The notes under the pieces were generated by a model. That model had not been told where the DNA came from. It saw only the letters and a program-made list of their open reading frames with translations, and searched no databases. The position numbers were made by a program, and so were the translations under genes. Positions 46,793 through 57,480 of a DNA stretch of 64,000 bases are shown piece after piece; position 1 is the stretch's first letter; each line of letters opens with the position of its first letter. The stretch is from Panicum virgatum (taxonomy: Eukaryota; Streptophyta; Magnoliopsida; Poales; Poaceae). The stretch spans positions 30,496,238 to 30,560,237 of the forward strand of contig NC_053150.1 of the NCBI RefSeq assembly GCF_016808335.1, read 5' to 3'.

Positions 46793-49328
46793 ATGGAGAG
46801 GGCTCGGGTTTAGAGTCCGGAGCCGGACTCTCCATTCCTTTGGTTTGATTGTCGTCGCCAGATGAAGTCTTTGGTGATGACACTTTCTTCCGCCACTCTT
46901 TCTTAGGTGTGGTTGGTGTTTTGACACTTGTCTTTTGTGACTCTAGAAATTTCTTACGCTGGATTCTTCATTTGGCATTCCTTTGATTGCGAAGCTTGAT
47001 TTACTTCGCTTCCTCCTGAATTCTTAACTCCTCCTGAATCCGCAGGCTTTTTATGAACTCAATGAGGGATTCGATGTTGGGAAGCGATGGTTTCTTCGCC
47101 CCTTTCTCGGGTCTCTTTTTCCGGTGGACCTCCTTGACTTGTGAGCATTGTTCGACCTTCGGTTTGAAGGCGAACTTCTCCTTCTGACCATTGATGTTGA
47201 GCTGAATTTCTCCAGCTCCAACATCAATATGAGCGTTTGCTGTACTCAAGAACGACCTACCTAGGATGAGCGGCGTCTTGGTGTCGACTTCCATGTCGAG
47301 CACGACGAAGTCGACGGGAATGAAGAAATTCCGAATTTTTGCCGGAATGTTCACTGCCATTCCCGCGGGGTAGCGGACCGTTTGATCCACTAGCTGTAAA
47401 CACATGGCAGTAGGGGCAAGTGCATGATGGTTAAGTTTGTCATAAACTACCTTTGTCATGACACTGACGCTCACTCTTAAGTAACAGAGGGCGTTCGATT
47501 GAGCAAGTGATGGTAGGGCAGCCTAGGTCTTTCTTCTTCACCAGGAGAGGATCGAGTATAGCAGTGCTACACTCTTCTGTTAACTGCACAACCTCGGTGG
47601 TGGGCAGCGTCCGCTTGTTTCCAAGAATATCTTTGATATACTTGGCATACGTGGCTACCTGCATAGCGTCAAGAAGCGGTATATTTACATACAACTTCTT
47701 TATTACCTCGACGAACTTGCCGAATTATTCGTCAGCCACCGGCTTCCTTATCCGCTCCGGAAACGGTAAGACAGTTGTGTCGTGATAGTCCCGTGAAGTT
47801 CTAGGGGGTTCCATGGGGTCCTCCTGGGTGGCATAAGTGTTGGATTCGACGGCCTCCGCCTGCACTTCGTCTTCAACTTCGGTATGGCTAGCGATTACGG
47901 TCTTCCGCTGCTTTCCTGCATCCTGTGGAAAAGGTGGCTCTTGCATGGTCTTACCACCACGCGTGGTCACCGCACTAACATTTTCTTTCGGGGTTACTTC
48001 CGGTTGCCAGGGCAGTTTCTCCGTGTTAACGTTAGGACAAGAAGAGCTACTTGAGTTTCTATCATCTTGTTAAAGCTCAGTTGGTTTTTAATAACAGAAT
48101 TAAATCCCTCTAGTTGTGCAGCCATGGATTCCAAAATCTTGTCATTAGCAAGAAATTTCTTACTAATGTTGTCATTAATTTGCTTTTGGCCATACACTAG
48201 GTCTTTTAATGTGGGCTGAAAACTGTTATTGAAGTTCATACCTTGTTGTTGACCGAAGGGGAGGTTGGGCTTGGAGTTCCAACCCAGCGGAGGACGAAAT
48301 CCCGAGTTGGGATTGTTGTTGCTCCCAACGAAGTTTGCATCCTCTTGAGTTAATGGGCACGAGTTGCCTGAGTGCCCAGTCTCGCCACATGATTCATATG
48401 TCATACGCGACTCCAAAACCTGATTAACCTCCTGGTGTGGAGATTCCAGCTTCTTCATCAAAAGATCCATCTTGGCAGCTAACATGTCGACACTGTCGAT
48501 CTGATGCACGCCCCTGGGACGGGCTGGCTGCCTTTCTCCTTTCCAACTCTGGTTGGAAGCTATCTTGTTAATCAGCGTCTTTGCTCTCGCAATGTCGAGA
48601 GAAAGGAAGGAACCACCCGCTGCTGCATTGACGTGGTCATGGGTTTGCTGATTCAGGCCATGGAAAAAGTTCTGAATAATCAGCCACTCTTCTATGCTGT
48701 GCTGTGGGTATGCTTGAATGTATTCCTGGAGACGTTCCCAGACTTCCGGAATGCTCTCATCTGATAATTGTTTAATTCTGGTGATCCTGTTCCGGAGGGC
48801 ATCGGTCTTGCCCACTGGAAAGTAGTTTGCTAGGAATGCATTTGAACAAGCTTCCCATGTGGTGAAAGCTTCCTTGTTGGAATAGAATCATGTCTTAGCC
48901 TTCCCGAGCAGTGAGAACGGAAATAGCCGAAGGCGGACAATATCCAGTGTAGTTCCTCTGGGGTTAATGGTGTTACTCACCTCCAGGAAGTTTTGGAGAT
49001 GGGCGTTGGCATCCTCGGATGCCTTTCCGCAGAATGGACTTGCCTAGACCGTGTTCACTAGTCCATTCTTTAGCTCAAAGTCGTCATCACCGGCTTGGTT
49101 CAGGTTCAATCCAGTAGGAATGTGGCTACTGGATGGGGCAGAGAACTGACGAAGAGTCTTCTGAGCCATGGATGAGGAGGCTGAAGTGGACAGGGAACTA
49201 TAGGGCCAAGTGAGTCTCTTTAGTGGTGGGACGACGCGATGTCTCACGTTTCTCCCAATTCTTTCTGGATTTGGGTTGAAGTTACTTGGTAGGTCGAAAC
49301 TGGTCATGCACTGCTCTGCATCGATCAA
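46793..49328 (-). pseudogene. Gag-protease ORF of Gypsy B
   Basis: The N-terminus (MTSFDLPSNFNPN, near 49320) is followed by a retrotransposon gag domain (TDALRNRITRIKQL, WLIIQNFFHGLNQQ, 48815-48550). A zinc knuckle (YESCGETGHSGNSC, near 48400) has Tyr in place of the first Cys. A coiled-coil region follows, then an aspartic protease of Athila type (VVYDKLNHHALAP, VVLDMEVDTKTPLILGRSFL, 47474-47200) whose catalytic Asp is Tyr (codon 47481-47483, in CYLRVSVSVM where CDLGASVSVM is usual). A Lys/Ser-rich tail ends at a TGA near 46793. Stops occur near 48888, 47992 and 47001 with frameshifts. No RT follows. Confidence 0.8.
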
Positions 49329-49419
49329 AAGATAGAGAGAGCAATGATAAACCCGCTAGGGTTAGTGGTGACAAACTAGTAAAGTTTATCAAACTATTTA
49401 TGGTATCTTTAGCCAATTG

Positions 49420-49447
49420 CTTCCCCAGCAACGGCGCCAAAAATGCT
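49420..49447 (-). promoter_or_regulatory. Primer-binding site region of Gypsy B
   Basis: On the minus strand, just inside the 5' LTR, lies TTGGCGCCGTTGCTGGGG, the usual primer-binding sequence of Athila/Tat-type Gypsy elements (commonly assigned to tRNA-Asp). Confidence 0.75.
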
Positions 49448-51155
49448 TGTTGGCATTCCTTATGCCCAATAGAATAGATATTCTGCAAGCGCACAGAATC
49501 ACCGCTGTAGCACTTCACCTTGGAGTATTCCAGGGAATCGTATTTTTCCTCAGGGATGCACTATGGCAAAGAGTATCGTAAATCGAGTGATAACCGTACT
49601 AGCTTAATCAACCGACTAACTAGACGGGGGTGAGCCAGATAAATAGGTAAGATAAATGGCCAGTCCATGACCGAGTGACATACGGAGATTCAACTCCTTA
49701 AAGAGGTAGCAACAGGGAGGACAACGAGCGAGAAAAGACACCTTATACACTTCTAAACTATCGAGCTAGCCTCTCTAGATCAGACTAAACACCTAACTAG
49801 TTCTTGGGAAAGCAGAGCTTACTTCGGCGGCTGAAAGAGGAAGGACTTCAGAAAGGGATGAGAGGGGAGTCCAACAGCAACCTTCACTACTGCTATGAAA
49901 ACACCCAAACGTGGTGGACTACAAAGGACGGATAGGGCTGTCACCACCTACCGACTACCACAATGGTTCTGTGGGGTGGATCACAGTTTCTAGCTAACAC
50001 TAAGGTCAGACACCACATCTGCACTCGGTGTTAGGATTTCTCTCGAGGCCTTCGAGAGAAATCCCCCTCAACCTAGAGCACTAACTTGAGATACTCTAGT
50101 CCGGGCGAGAAAACCCGTAAGATAAGATTCCGATTACTAGAGAGATAACTTAGCCTAAGCTAATGGAAAACTTCCGTGCTCGAGCTGAACACTCAAACTC
50201 GAGAAGATAAAAGACAGTGAAAAGTAAAGCTGACTCAGAAAAGTAAAGAAGATAACTTATATTGATAAAGTCAAAAGAAAGATACAAGAGCTATACCAGA
50301 CTTCCGACGACTCCGGAATCCCGAGCAAGCTCGACACGACTCTAACTCCCAAGCTACTAACCTACTATAGAAATTAAAAGTGAAGAGAGAAGAGCTCCAA
50401 TGGTGTGTGTTACAACTGATGGATGGGTTCTCTATTTATAGGCTTCCAAGGTTGGTTTCTAGCCGGTATAACAGTTGGCGTCAGTGGTAAGCAGTTATGG
50501 CGGTTGAGCTTAACTTCCACGCCAAGACCCAGCCTGAGACGCTTCCAACTGGGGCCGGCCAGTCTCCCCTAGGCCGGCCGGCCTAGGGGTGTGGCCATCT
50601 GGCCACCGCCTTCTCCTGGACACTCCTGATCTCTCCATGGAGTCGGTCTTCATTGTGTGGCTTCAACGCGCGAGGTTGTAGGCCGGCCGGCCTAGGAGAG
50701 GCCGGCCAGCCTCGCTCTGGCCCAATTCGGGCCTCTGTTGCACTGACATTTCACTCCACGTTTGGGATTTGTCCAGGGAGGTGGATCACTGATTTACATC
50801 TTGATCTTGGGTTGTCTTGTGGGTTCTTTGAATCAATGCCAATGCCTTTCGGTCCATCTGATTAAACCGAGACCCAATCCTCGACTCAGGGCATTATGAG
50901 TGTGTCACATTGCCACTGGATCGAAGCAGGGGTCGTTCCTTCAGAGGTGCCAGGCCGGCCGGCCTAGGATAGGCCCCCTGGCCTGGGATTTTGCCCAGTT
51001 CTGTCCATTTTTGGTACACTTGTTTCTGAAATTAAAACTCATCCAAAACTCATGTAACTCGTTAGAAATAAACAAAATATGAATGGAACATAGTGTAAAG
51101 CTCATTTTATTCCCAATAAGTTGACGACTAGAATGTGAATTTATGGCCGTCAACA
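49448..51155 (-). repeat. 5' LTR of Gypsy B
   Basis: TGTTGGCATTCC to GGCCGTCAACA, 1708 bp, partner of 34821-36506. U5 12-mer variant CTGCAAGCGCAC at 49483-49494. GGCCGGCCGGCC palindromes at about 50570, 50680 and 50953. Confidence 0.88.
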
Positions 51156-51605
51156 ACCGACTAACCTTTGGACCCTATTTTACCTTATGCCGACTGATGC
51201 TTAGATGGTACATATAACTTAAAAACCGATCGATCGTCACATGGTATATCTTGTATTAACGATAGACCATCCATTGAGGACTTATAGAAACCAACAGTTT
51301 GTCAGTAATAATTGAGTTTTAGCGACTGATGTCTGATGCTAATCCTGTGTTGTGGTGTAGTGCATGAAGAGTGATAAAGCGAGGATTCTTCCATCGAACC
51401 ATATCTCACTTTTCAACAGCTTAATAATTATGGGTTTCCTAAGATATGATTCACAAGCTCAGGCTTAGCAAAAAATAAAAATGTACGCAAGACAAAAAAG
51501 CACATGACCAGAGGATATCCTTGAGTTTAATTGTAGTGATTAATCAATGTATCTTATTTAAACTCATAGGTTGGGGAGAATGAAGGGTATAGTGGACAAA
51601 CAGTC

Positions 51606-52072
51606 TCGTGGACTTGAGAACAATTTGCAATGATTTCTATTGTGTGGTAAACCTAATTTAAATCTTTAATTTAAGATCGATGCATGTTAGTCTGTTGAAA
51701 TGACTTGTTCTGGTGAGTTATTGCTTTTAGTGTCAGTTCTGTCTGGCAAACCCGGACGTTCCAAGGTTCCAGGTTTGAGTAGCATCACTGTCCTATTTCT
51801 TTTATCTTACTGTTGTGTGAGATGCTTGCCATATGCATAACATATTATCTGTTCACACACTTGTTTTGCACCTCACAAATGCTGAGATTGAGGGGAAGCT
51901 CATTGTCTTCTGAAATATGTGCAAAATGGCATTTGAGGCTAAAATTGTTTAATTCCACCCAATGGACATATTTAAGGGGAGATCCTACTAAATATGAGAA
52001 TTCAAAAGCTTCATTTGATATATTTCTTGTAAGTTTAATCGATGTTGTCATCAATCACCAAAAAGGGGAGAT
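51606..52072 (+). other. 3' end of the element A internal region, with polypurine tract
   Basis: Non-coding. It ends CAAAAAGGGGAGAT immediately before the 3' LTR, a polypurine tract of the same form as in element F. Two earlier GGGGA tracts lie near 51893 and 51976. Confidence 0.65.
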
Positions 52073-55000
52073 TGAAAGTTCTTCTAGGCCCCTAGTGAGT
52101 TTTGGTGAATTGCATGACATCATCTTGTTGAGTATATGAGCAGAAATTAATTGTTATATCAGTCATCTATTTGTGAGGAAATGAATGGAGAATTGAGATA
52201 AAGGCTCATATGATAAGATGTGTGTTATGGCTTAATTAAAAGTGATGATATTGACAAACAAAAGTCATTATATGGATGGAGTCATGTGGTAATGACAACA
52301 ATGTTTTATTACATCTAAATGAAGCTTGTTGACAAGGTCCTAGCTCTCAAAAAGTAACTTTGTGTTAGAAATGGACAAATCTATCAAAAGAAGACATAAG
52401 TTGGATGAAATTATGGAGAATGAAACAAGAAAAGAAAATGTGTTAGAGAAAAAATAAAATGTTATTTCCCCGAGAAACATGAGAGAGGGGGTGGGGGAAA
52501 GAGAAAAGAGAATGAAATCTGAGAAGGGGCAAGGTGTCGGTGTTTTACCGGCAAGACCACCAAGGGATACCCTAAGGTGGTAGGGTTTTGGCATGGAGTC
52601 GTCGAGACCAAGAAACACGATGGGGCAAGCAACACAAGGTTTAGACAGATTCAGGCCATGAGATGCATGATACCCTACGTTCTGTTTGGTGGTTTGTATT
52701 GCTTGAGGTATTAATGACGATTTGGAGGGGTACATGCCCGCCCTTTTGAAACTCTATGTGATGCAAGGATGAAGAGTTGGAATCCAGGATAATGTTTCAA
52801 GGTACTATTGTTGGCGCTCCTTAAGTACCCATTTTACTATATGATTAGGAGTTGTTTTGGTAAATTCTTCGGGATGATTCATGTACTAACCCGCCACTTT
52901 GCACCCGAACTTGACCGTTTTCGATTTTGTCCTGGATTTTGGAGCATGTTGCATTTTGACAGGAAATTGGACATTTTCGGAGATGTTTTGACGCATGGTT
53001 ACAACTGGGATAAGATGAGGAATAAGAGGAAGAGGCCACATGCGAAAGATGGGACCGAAAGGGGCCAGAAAGGGCCCAGGCCGGCCGGCCTGGCGCCCTT
53101 GGGCCGGCTGGCCTAGCCCATTTTGGAGCCCAATCGGTCTCAGTTTTCTTCAGCACGAAGTATGCGTCAACCCTAATCTATGTTTTACCAAAACCACCGA
53201 CCATATCTGCCTATAAATACCCCGAAGCCACCGTCAAAGAGAGAATAAAAAGATCGCAGAAGGATCGGAGAGAGATTCGGAAGAGAGCATCCAGAGACGA
53301 GTTTCAGAGATCCATTCGAGTTAGACACAAGAGAAAGGCGACACCAGAGGCCTCATCGTCCCTCGGCGCCGCTGCAAGTTGGAGGACAGCAAGGGATCCA
53401 CCCCTTGCTGGAGATTTCGTCACCATGATCGACTACGCTTCGCTAAGCTTCATGGGGTAAAGTCCTCGTTTGTTCATGGGGTTGTAAGGAGATCTTGAGT
53501 TGTAATTGCCGAATCCTTTATGAGATTGATCTATCACGATTCTTATTGATGATGCTTTTATGCTTAATAGTTCGCGACTTGGCTTTGGGTTTGCTTAGAT
53601 TACATCAACTATCGTGTTCTTGTTGATTCGTTACCGATTATCCTCGTGTAGTGACAGTATGCGGGAGGGAAAGGTTTTGATCTTGGAACACACCTTTGGT
53701 AGATTAGATCCATTCTTCGTTGCTTGGCGATTACATCTCTAGTGATCCTAGACCCTATGGACAAATGCTATTCATATCTTGTGCACACGTCTATCATTGC
53801 TCACTAGTCTATATTAGATTAGATTGGTTAGATTAGATCTATTTCACACTCAAACACTCAATATAGATCTTTTACCAACATCATTAGTGCTTAGTTAAGC
53901 ATAGTAATACACTTGTTCCATGGATTGATAAACCTTGGGGGAATACTCTAAGGGAAAAGCTACACGATCCGTGCGCTTGCGGTACGTAAATTGGCGCTTT
54001 AAGAAGCATCAACAACTATGCTTGGAGAAGGGCAGTTAGTTGTGCCGAGGGACCATCACTAGGGTGACGAAACATTCTTTGGGTTCAACTTGAAAAATCT
54101 TTGTCATTTATGGTTTTCCATATTTGTAAGTATCAATCCTTCAAGAGTATTGTGAAGGTGGTAAATTGAACTAGGAGTGGATTTCATTCAAATACAAAGG
54201 TAGTCATTAGCTGAAGGAAGATGTGCTCAAAGTAAAGAGACAGAGGTGAATGCACTCCTCAGACTATGAATGGTCAAAGCATGGCATGATATACAAAAGG
54301 GAAACTCAAGTGGTTGAAATGTAATTTATCCTTGAACTTGAGTATTGGAATGACGTACTATCATGAGAGATGCATCACAATGATCTTTGGTTTAGTCCCT
54401 GAAGTAACCTAAGTATGTTGAGACAGACACAAAAGTCTCAAGTGCATATTTAACTTGTGTACCAGGGCCAATCCGGAAGTTACGGATTTGGTACACGTTG
54501 CACTAACGGATAGTCTATTTGAACACCCGGATGTTCCGGGTTGTTGAATTCGGAAGATCCGGGTTCTAACTATCAACTAACGGCTAGTTTCTTTAGGATG
54601 AGCTATTTATACCCTTTGCCCCCTCCTTGTTGGGCTGCTGTTCTAGGTACCTTTCTGTTGATTGCTGGTCGTCCCAAGATGCTTGGTACCTATTGTTGAG
54701 CTCTCCCAAACCTCTCTTTGTGAGATTGCCTAATCCTTGACATATCTTTATGGTGGGTTTGAGAGAGTGACTATTTGAGAACACCAAAGAGCACAAGAAA
54801 CCTTGAGCACTTGAGTTTGGCCGAAATTGTGTGATTCGCATTTGTTACTCTTGGAGCTTTCTCTCCTAGATGGATAGGTACTACATGGCGAGCTCCCAAT
54901 CGTGTGGTGAGACGCAGGTAGTTTGCGCAGACTACGCAAGGGAAGAAGCAAGCTTGGTGAATTGGGGAAGTGGTTGGAAGAAGATCCAACTCAGTGGAAG

Positions 55001-55437
55001 TGAGGTGGAAAAGACTCACATCCTAAAGAGTTCCTCAACATAGAGTAGAATTCCCGGCGGTGAATCCAAACTTTGATAAAACAAATTCTTGTGTCATTTG
55101 TATTTGATTTTATCTTGTGGATTTGAGAAGCTCTCCATTGAACATTTGTTGTCTTGGAAAGATTGTTGTTTTATCTGTGTATGAATTGTGTGAACCAGCT
55201 CAAGAAGCTTCACTTTTGGGGTTTGAACTTGTACCCATTAAGTCGCATTGTACTTTTGTCTTCACTCTGCTCTGTGTGAACCTAGAAATTCCGGATCGCA
55301 AAATCCGGAAGTTTTGAGTTCACCTACTATTCTGTTGATTTGCAAAATGGCAGATAGTGAATTTTACCCACTGCATTTGAGTGAAAATTTATAGGTATGA
55401 CTATTCACCCGCTCTAGATGACATCACCATCCTTTCA
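52073..55437 (+). repeat. 3' LTR of Copia element A
   Basis: Starts TGAAAGTTCTTC, ends ATCCTTTCA. TATA box CTATTTATACCC near 54602, preceded by palindromes CGGATGTTCCGGG and CGGAAGATCCGGG (about 54527-54566). A solo Gypsy LTR interrupts it at 52809. Complete at both ends, so it defines the 5' portion missing from the first LTR. Confidence 0.85.
52809..54014 (+). mobile_element. Solo LTR of Gypsy family G
   Basis: TGTTGGCGCTCC to GCATCAACA, 1206 bp, flanked by perfect 5-bp duplications ACTAT (52804-52808 and 54015-54019). TATA box (CCTATAAATACCCC) near 53211, GGCCGGCCGGCC cluster near 53080, U5 12-mer at 53971-53982. No internal sequence, so LTR-LTR recombination removed the body. Confidence 0.93.
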
Positions 55438-55734
55438 CGCCGGAGGCCAACAACCCACCCTCCTCCCCCAATGCCTGCAAGGGCATCGGAGGATTTGGGC
55501 CGGCCCTGGAAAGCTGGAATTGAGAAAAGAGGCAGGGAAAAAAAATGAGGGGTTGAGAGCGTTGCCAAAATGGATTAGTTTTACCAACAGACTGTTCAAA
55601 GTATCACGATTTGCCGACTGACCATTCATGAACCAATGGACGAATTCCCTATAAAATAAGGATCACTGACGAATCATTTGTCGATAAGTTTTATCCATGG
55701 ACTGTCTATTGCTAATATTGCAATTTTATGGACT
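55438..55734. mobile_element. Remnant of a CACTA related to the 32489-51362 element
   Basis: Subterminal phrases (TGCCGACTGACCATTCATG, ACTGACGAATCATTTGTCG) resemble those of the large CACTA. After the inner CACTA, GTGTTGTGGTGTA (56920-56935) matches that element's right terminus but lacks the final AGTG. The left end is missing. Confidence 0.45.
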
Positions 55735-56900
55735 CACTACTATAGATATGATTATTGCTAACAACCTATCATCGCCAGTTCGAACCAAACCAGCGGTGAT
55801 AGTTTATCACCGCCGGTTCAAACCAAATCAGACGGTGATGCACAATCATCACCGTCGGCTCATAATACGAACCAGCAGTGATGAGTTGACGTGCATCACC
55901 GCCGGTTCGTGTTACAACTCGGCGGTGATGTGTGGATATCACCACCGGTTCGGGTTACGACCCGACAGTGATGAAGTCATGCTCATTCTTATCTTCTCCC
56001 CGTTCTCCTGTGACTTCTCCCTCCCACTTGAGCTCCCCTTCTCCATTCTCTTCCCTGAGTCTCCCGTCCTCCCCCTGCTTTCCTCCATGCTCCCCTCACT
56101 TCCCCTTCCCTCTCTGCTCTTCCTTCCTCCCTAGCTTCCCTCCCACGCACCCCTCCCTTCCCCTTCCCTCTCTGCTCCTTTCCCCTGCAGATCTGTGATG
56201 GCGGCGGCGGCTCGCGGCGAGCGCACGCCTACGCCGGGAGGGCGCAGCGGGAGCTCAGGGATGTGGCGGCCTTGCAGGGAGCTGAGCAGTGAGGAGCACT
56301 GGCAGAGAGATCTACAGTGGCACCGTGTGAATCGACCTCCATGAGGTGCGGTGACCCTCCCATCTCCTCCCCATGTTTCCCAACTGCCCCTAATCGCACC
56401 TCCACTCTCCTCCCCCAGCAGGCAAGGACAGGTCATGATGGTGTGTGCGCACGGCCGTGGCCGCCCTGCCCTTGCTCTTCTCTGTCGGGCCATCCGGAGT
56501 CGTGGTGGCGGCGGTTGCACGGAGCAGCGCAGCGCCAAGCAGCTGCAGCGGCAGGAGCGCTGCACCGGCTGCCGCAGCAGCGTGGCGAACGGCAGCATCG
56601 TGGCGTTGCGACAGCAGATGCAGCAACGTGGGGAGCAGAAGCAGCGGCGCAACGTGGCCAGCAGCAGCATCGACGCGGCGTGGCGAGCAGCGACGACTGC
56701 AGCGCGGCCTTTTTTTTGTTTCGTGACGGAGGCAACACCGCCGGGTCTAAAACCGGCAGTGATGGTTTGGACTATCACCATCGGGTCTGAAACCGGCGGT
56801 GATGGCTCCGTCTATCACCAACGAGTTAAATCCAACGCCACCCAAAACCGGCGGTGATAGCCATTTTGAACCGGCGGTGAAAGGGGGCGCTGGAGTAGTG
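55735..56900. mobile_element. Non-autonomous CACTA element carrying GC-rich sequence
   Basis: It begins CACTACTATAG and ends CTGGAGTAGTG, with the 3-bp duplication ACT (55732-55734 and 56901-56903). Subterminal repeats CACCGCCGGTTC on the left and AACCGGCGGTGAT on the right are inverted relative to each other. The centre (56190-56710) is strongly GC-rich and may be captured host sequence. Overlapping frames there are Ala/Arg/Gln-rich on both strands with no domain, so no gene is called. Confidence 0.85.
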
Positions 56901-56935
56901 ACTGGCTCCTGTCGTTATTATGGTGTTGTGGTGTA

Positions 56936-57480
56936 CCGAGAAATTATACAAATATGAGCTTACGTACTTGTTGGTTCCATTGACTATGTTATCACTCGGT
57001 CACCAAAATTACAATAATGACATATAGGGCTATTTTGCTTATAGAATAATGTTGTATATATATTTCAACTGTAATTTTCGTGACCATGTATGGCCTAGCA
57101 ATTCAAGTACGCGGAATTCAACTAAACATGCTTTCATATGAACAAGGTGACGTTATTAAAATGGTACATGCAAGACGACCTCACGTACGTCGACACGGTC
57201 TGCGTGTTCGTCATCACAGAGACTGTCAGAAAACCAAAAGTATTTCAAGTCTCATCTGAAAATTTTGAAGGTTGGTAGGGCTTGTAACATAGTATATATA
57301 TTGCCCATTTGTTCTGGATTTCTTCATGCTAATTTTGCATTAGTTGTTAGGTTTTAAGAAGTTGAGATGCTGAAATTAAAGCAACGAAAGCGAATAGGAC
57401 GACACGTGCTTGACTGCATGACGGAGGGATGGACGCCCTCGATGTGCCATAAAATATCCATGGAGAGGCTGCTGCTGCTG
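56936..57480. other. No gene seen
   Basis: AT-rich then mixed sequence between the CACTA remnant and a solo LTR. No ORF above 60 codons and no terminal repeats were noticed. A CTG repeat ends it and supplies the TSD of the next LTR. Confidence 0.45.

Larger units (their letters stand above)
34821..51155 (-). mobile_element. Gypsy B, non-autonomous, interrupted by Gypsy C
   Basis: LTRs are 34821-36506 (3') and 49448-51155 (5'), with perfect TSD ACCGA (34816-34820 and 51156-51160). The minus strand carries a gag-protease ORF (46793-49328) ending in its own stop, a spacer, then a second ORF split by Gypsy C. No integrase, RT or RNase H was found, so it would need another element's enzymes. LTR divergence looks like about 5-6 percent in the first 240 bp, older than F and younger than A. 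Confidence 0.87.
32489..51362. mobile_element. CACTA transposon, about 2.5 kb without nested Gypsy B
   Basis: Ends are CACTACACCGCA and TGTTGTGGTGTAGTG with the 3-bp duplication CAT (32486-32488 and 51363-51365). Subterminal ATACCGACTGAC-type repeats are dense at the left end and sparser at the right. The uninterrupted paralog in Gypsy C (near 40535) confirms the empty site. Own sequence is 32489-34820 and 51161-51362. It keeps a short exon (33756-33995) but no full transposase, so it is non-autonomous or decayed. Confidence 0.9.
15517..51605 (-). mobile_element. Gypsy D: 3' LTR plus partial internal region, with large nested insertions
   Basis: The 3' LTR (15517-17045) is followed by internal sequence at 17046-17468, 31923-32488 and 51363-51605. 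These three pieces align in order with 39518-40790 of Gypsy C, so they are one element split by insertions E/F and by the CACTA. Minus orientation follows from the polypurine tract beside the left LTR. The 5' half and 5' LTR are missing, and homology ends about 51605, where Copia A resumes. Confidence 0.72.
7168..55437 (+). mobile_element. Copia element A (Sirevirus-like), heavily nested, pol lost
   Basis: The 5' LTR is about 7168-10010, followed by PBS, gag, a non-coding 3' internal region (14643-15516 and about 51606-52072) and the 3' LTR (52073-55437). The 3' LTR begins TGAAAG after a polypurine tract and ends CTTTCA. With nested insertions removed the LTRs are about 2.15 kb each; the 5' copy lacks roughly its first 330 bp. 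The two LTRs differ at roughly one base in eight in the stretch compared, so the element is old. No protease, integrase or RT sequence was found in it. The left TSD is lost, so a single origin for both LTRs is inferred from order and size. Confidence 0.75.

Noticed and set aside
34821..51155. Regular repeats of GCAAGCGCAC read as a possible CRISPR or iteron array
   Set aside because: The copies are at LTR ends tens of kilobases apart; they are U5 motifs, not an array.
56131..56857. Up to 216-residue frames inside the CACTA at 55735
   Set aside because: Open on both strands with Ala/Arg/Gln bias, no motif; at most captured fragments.
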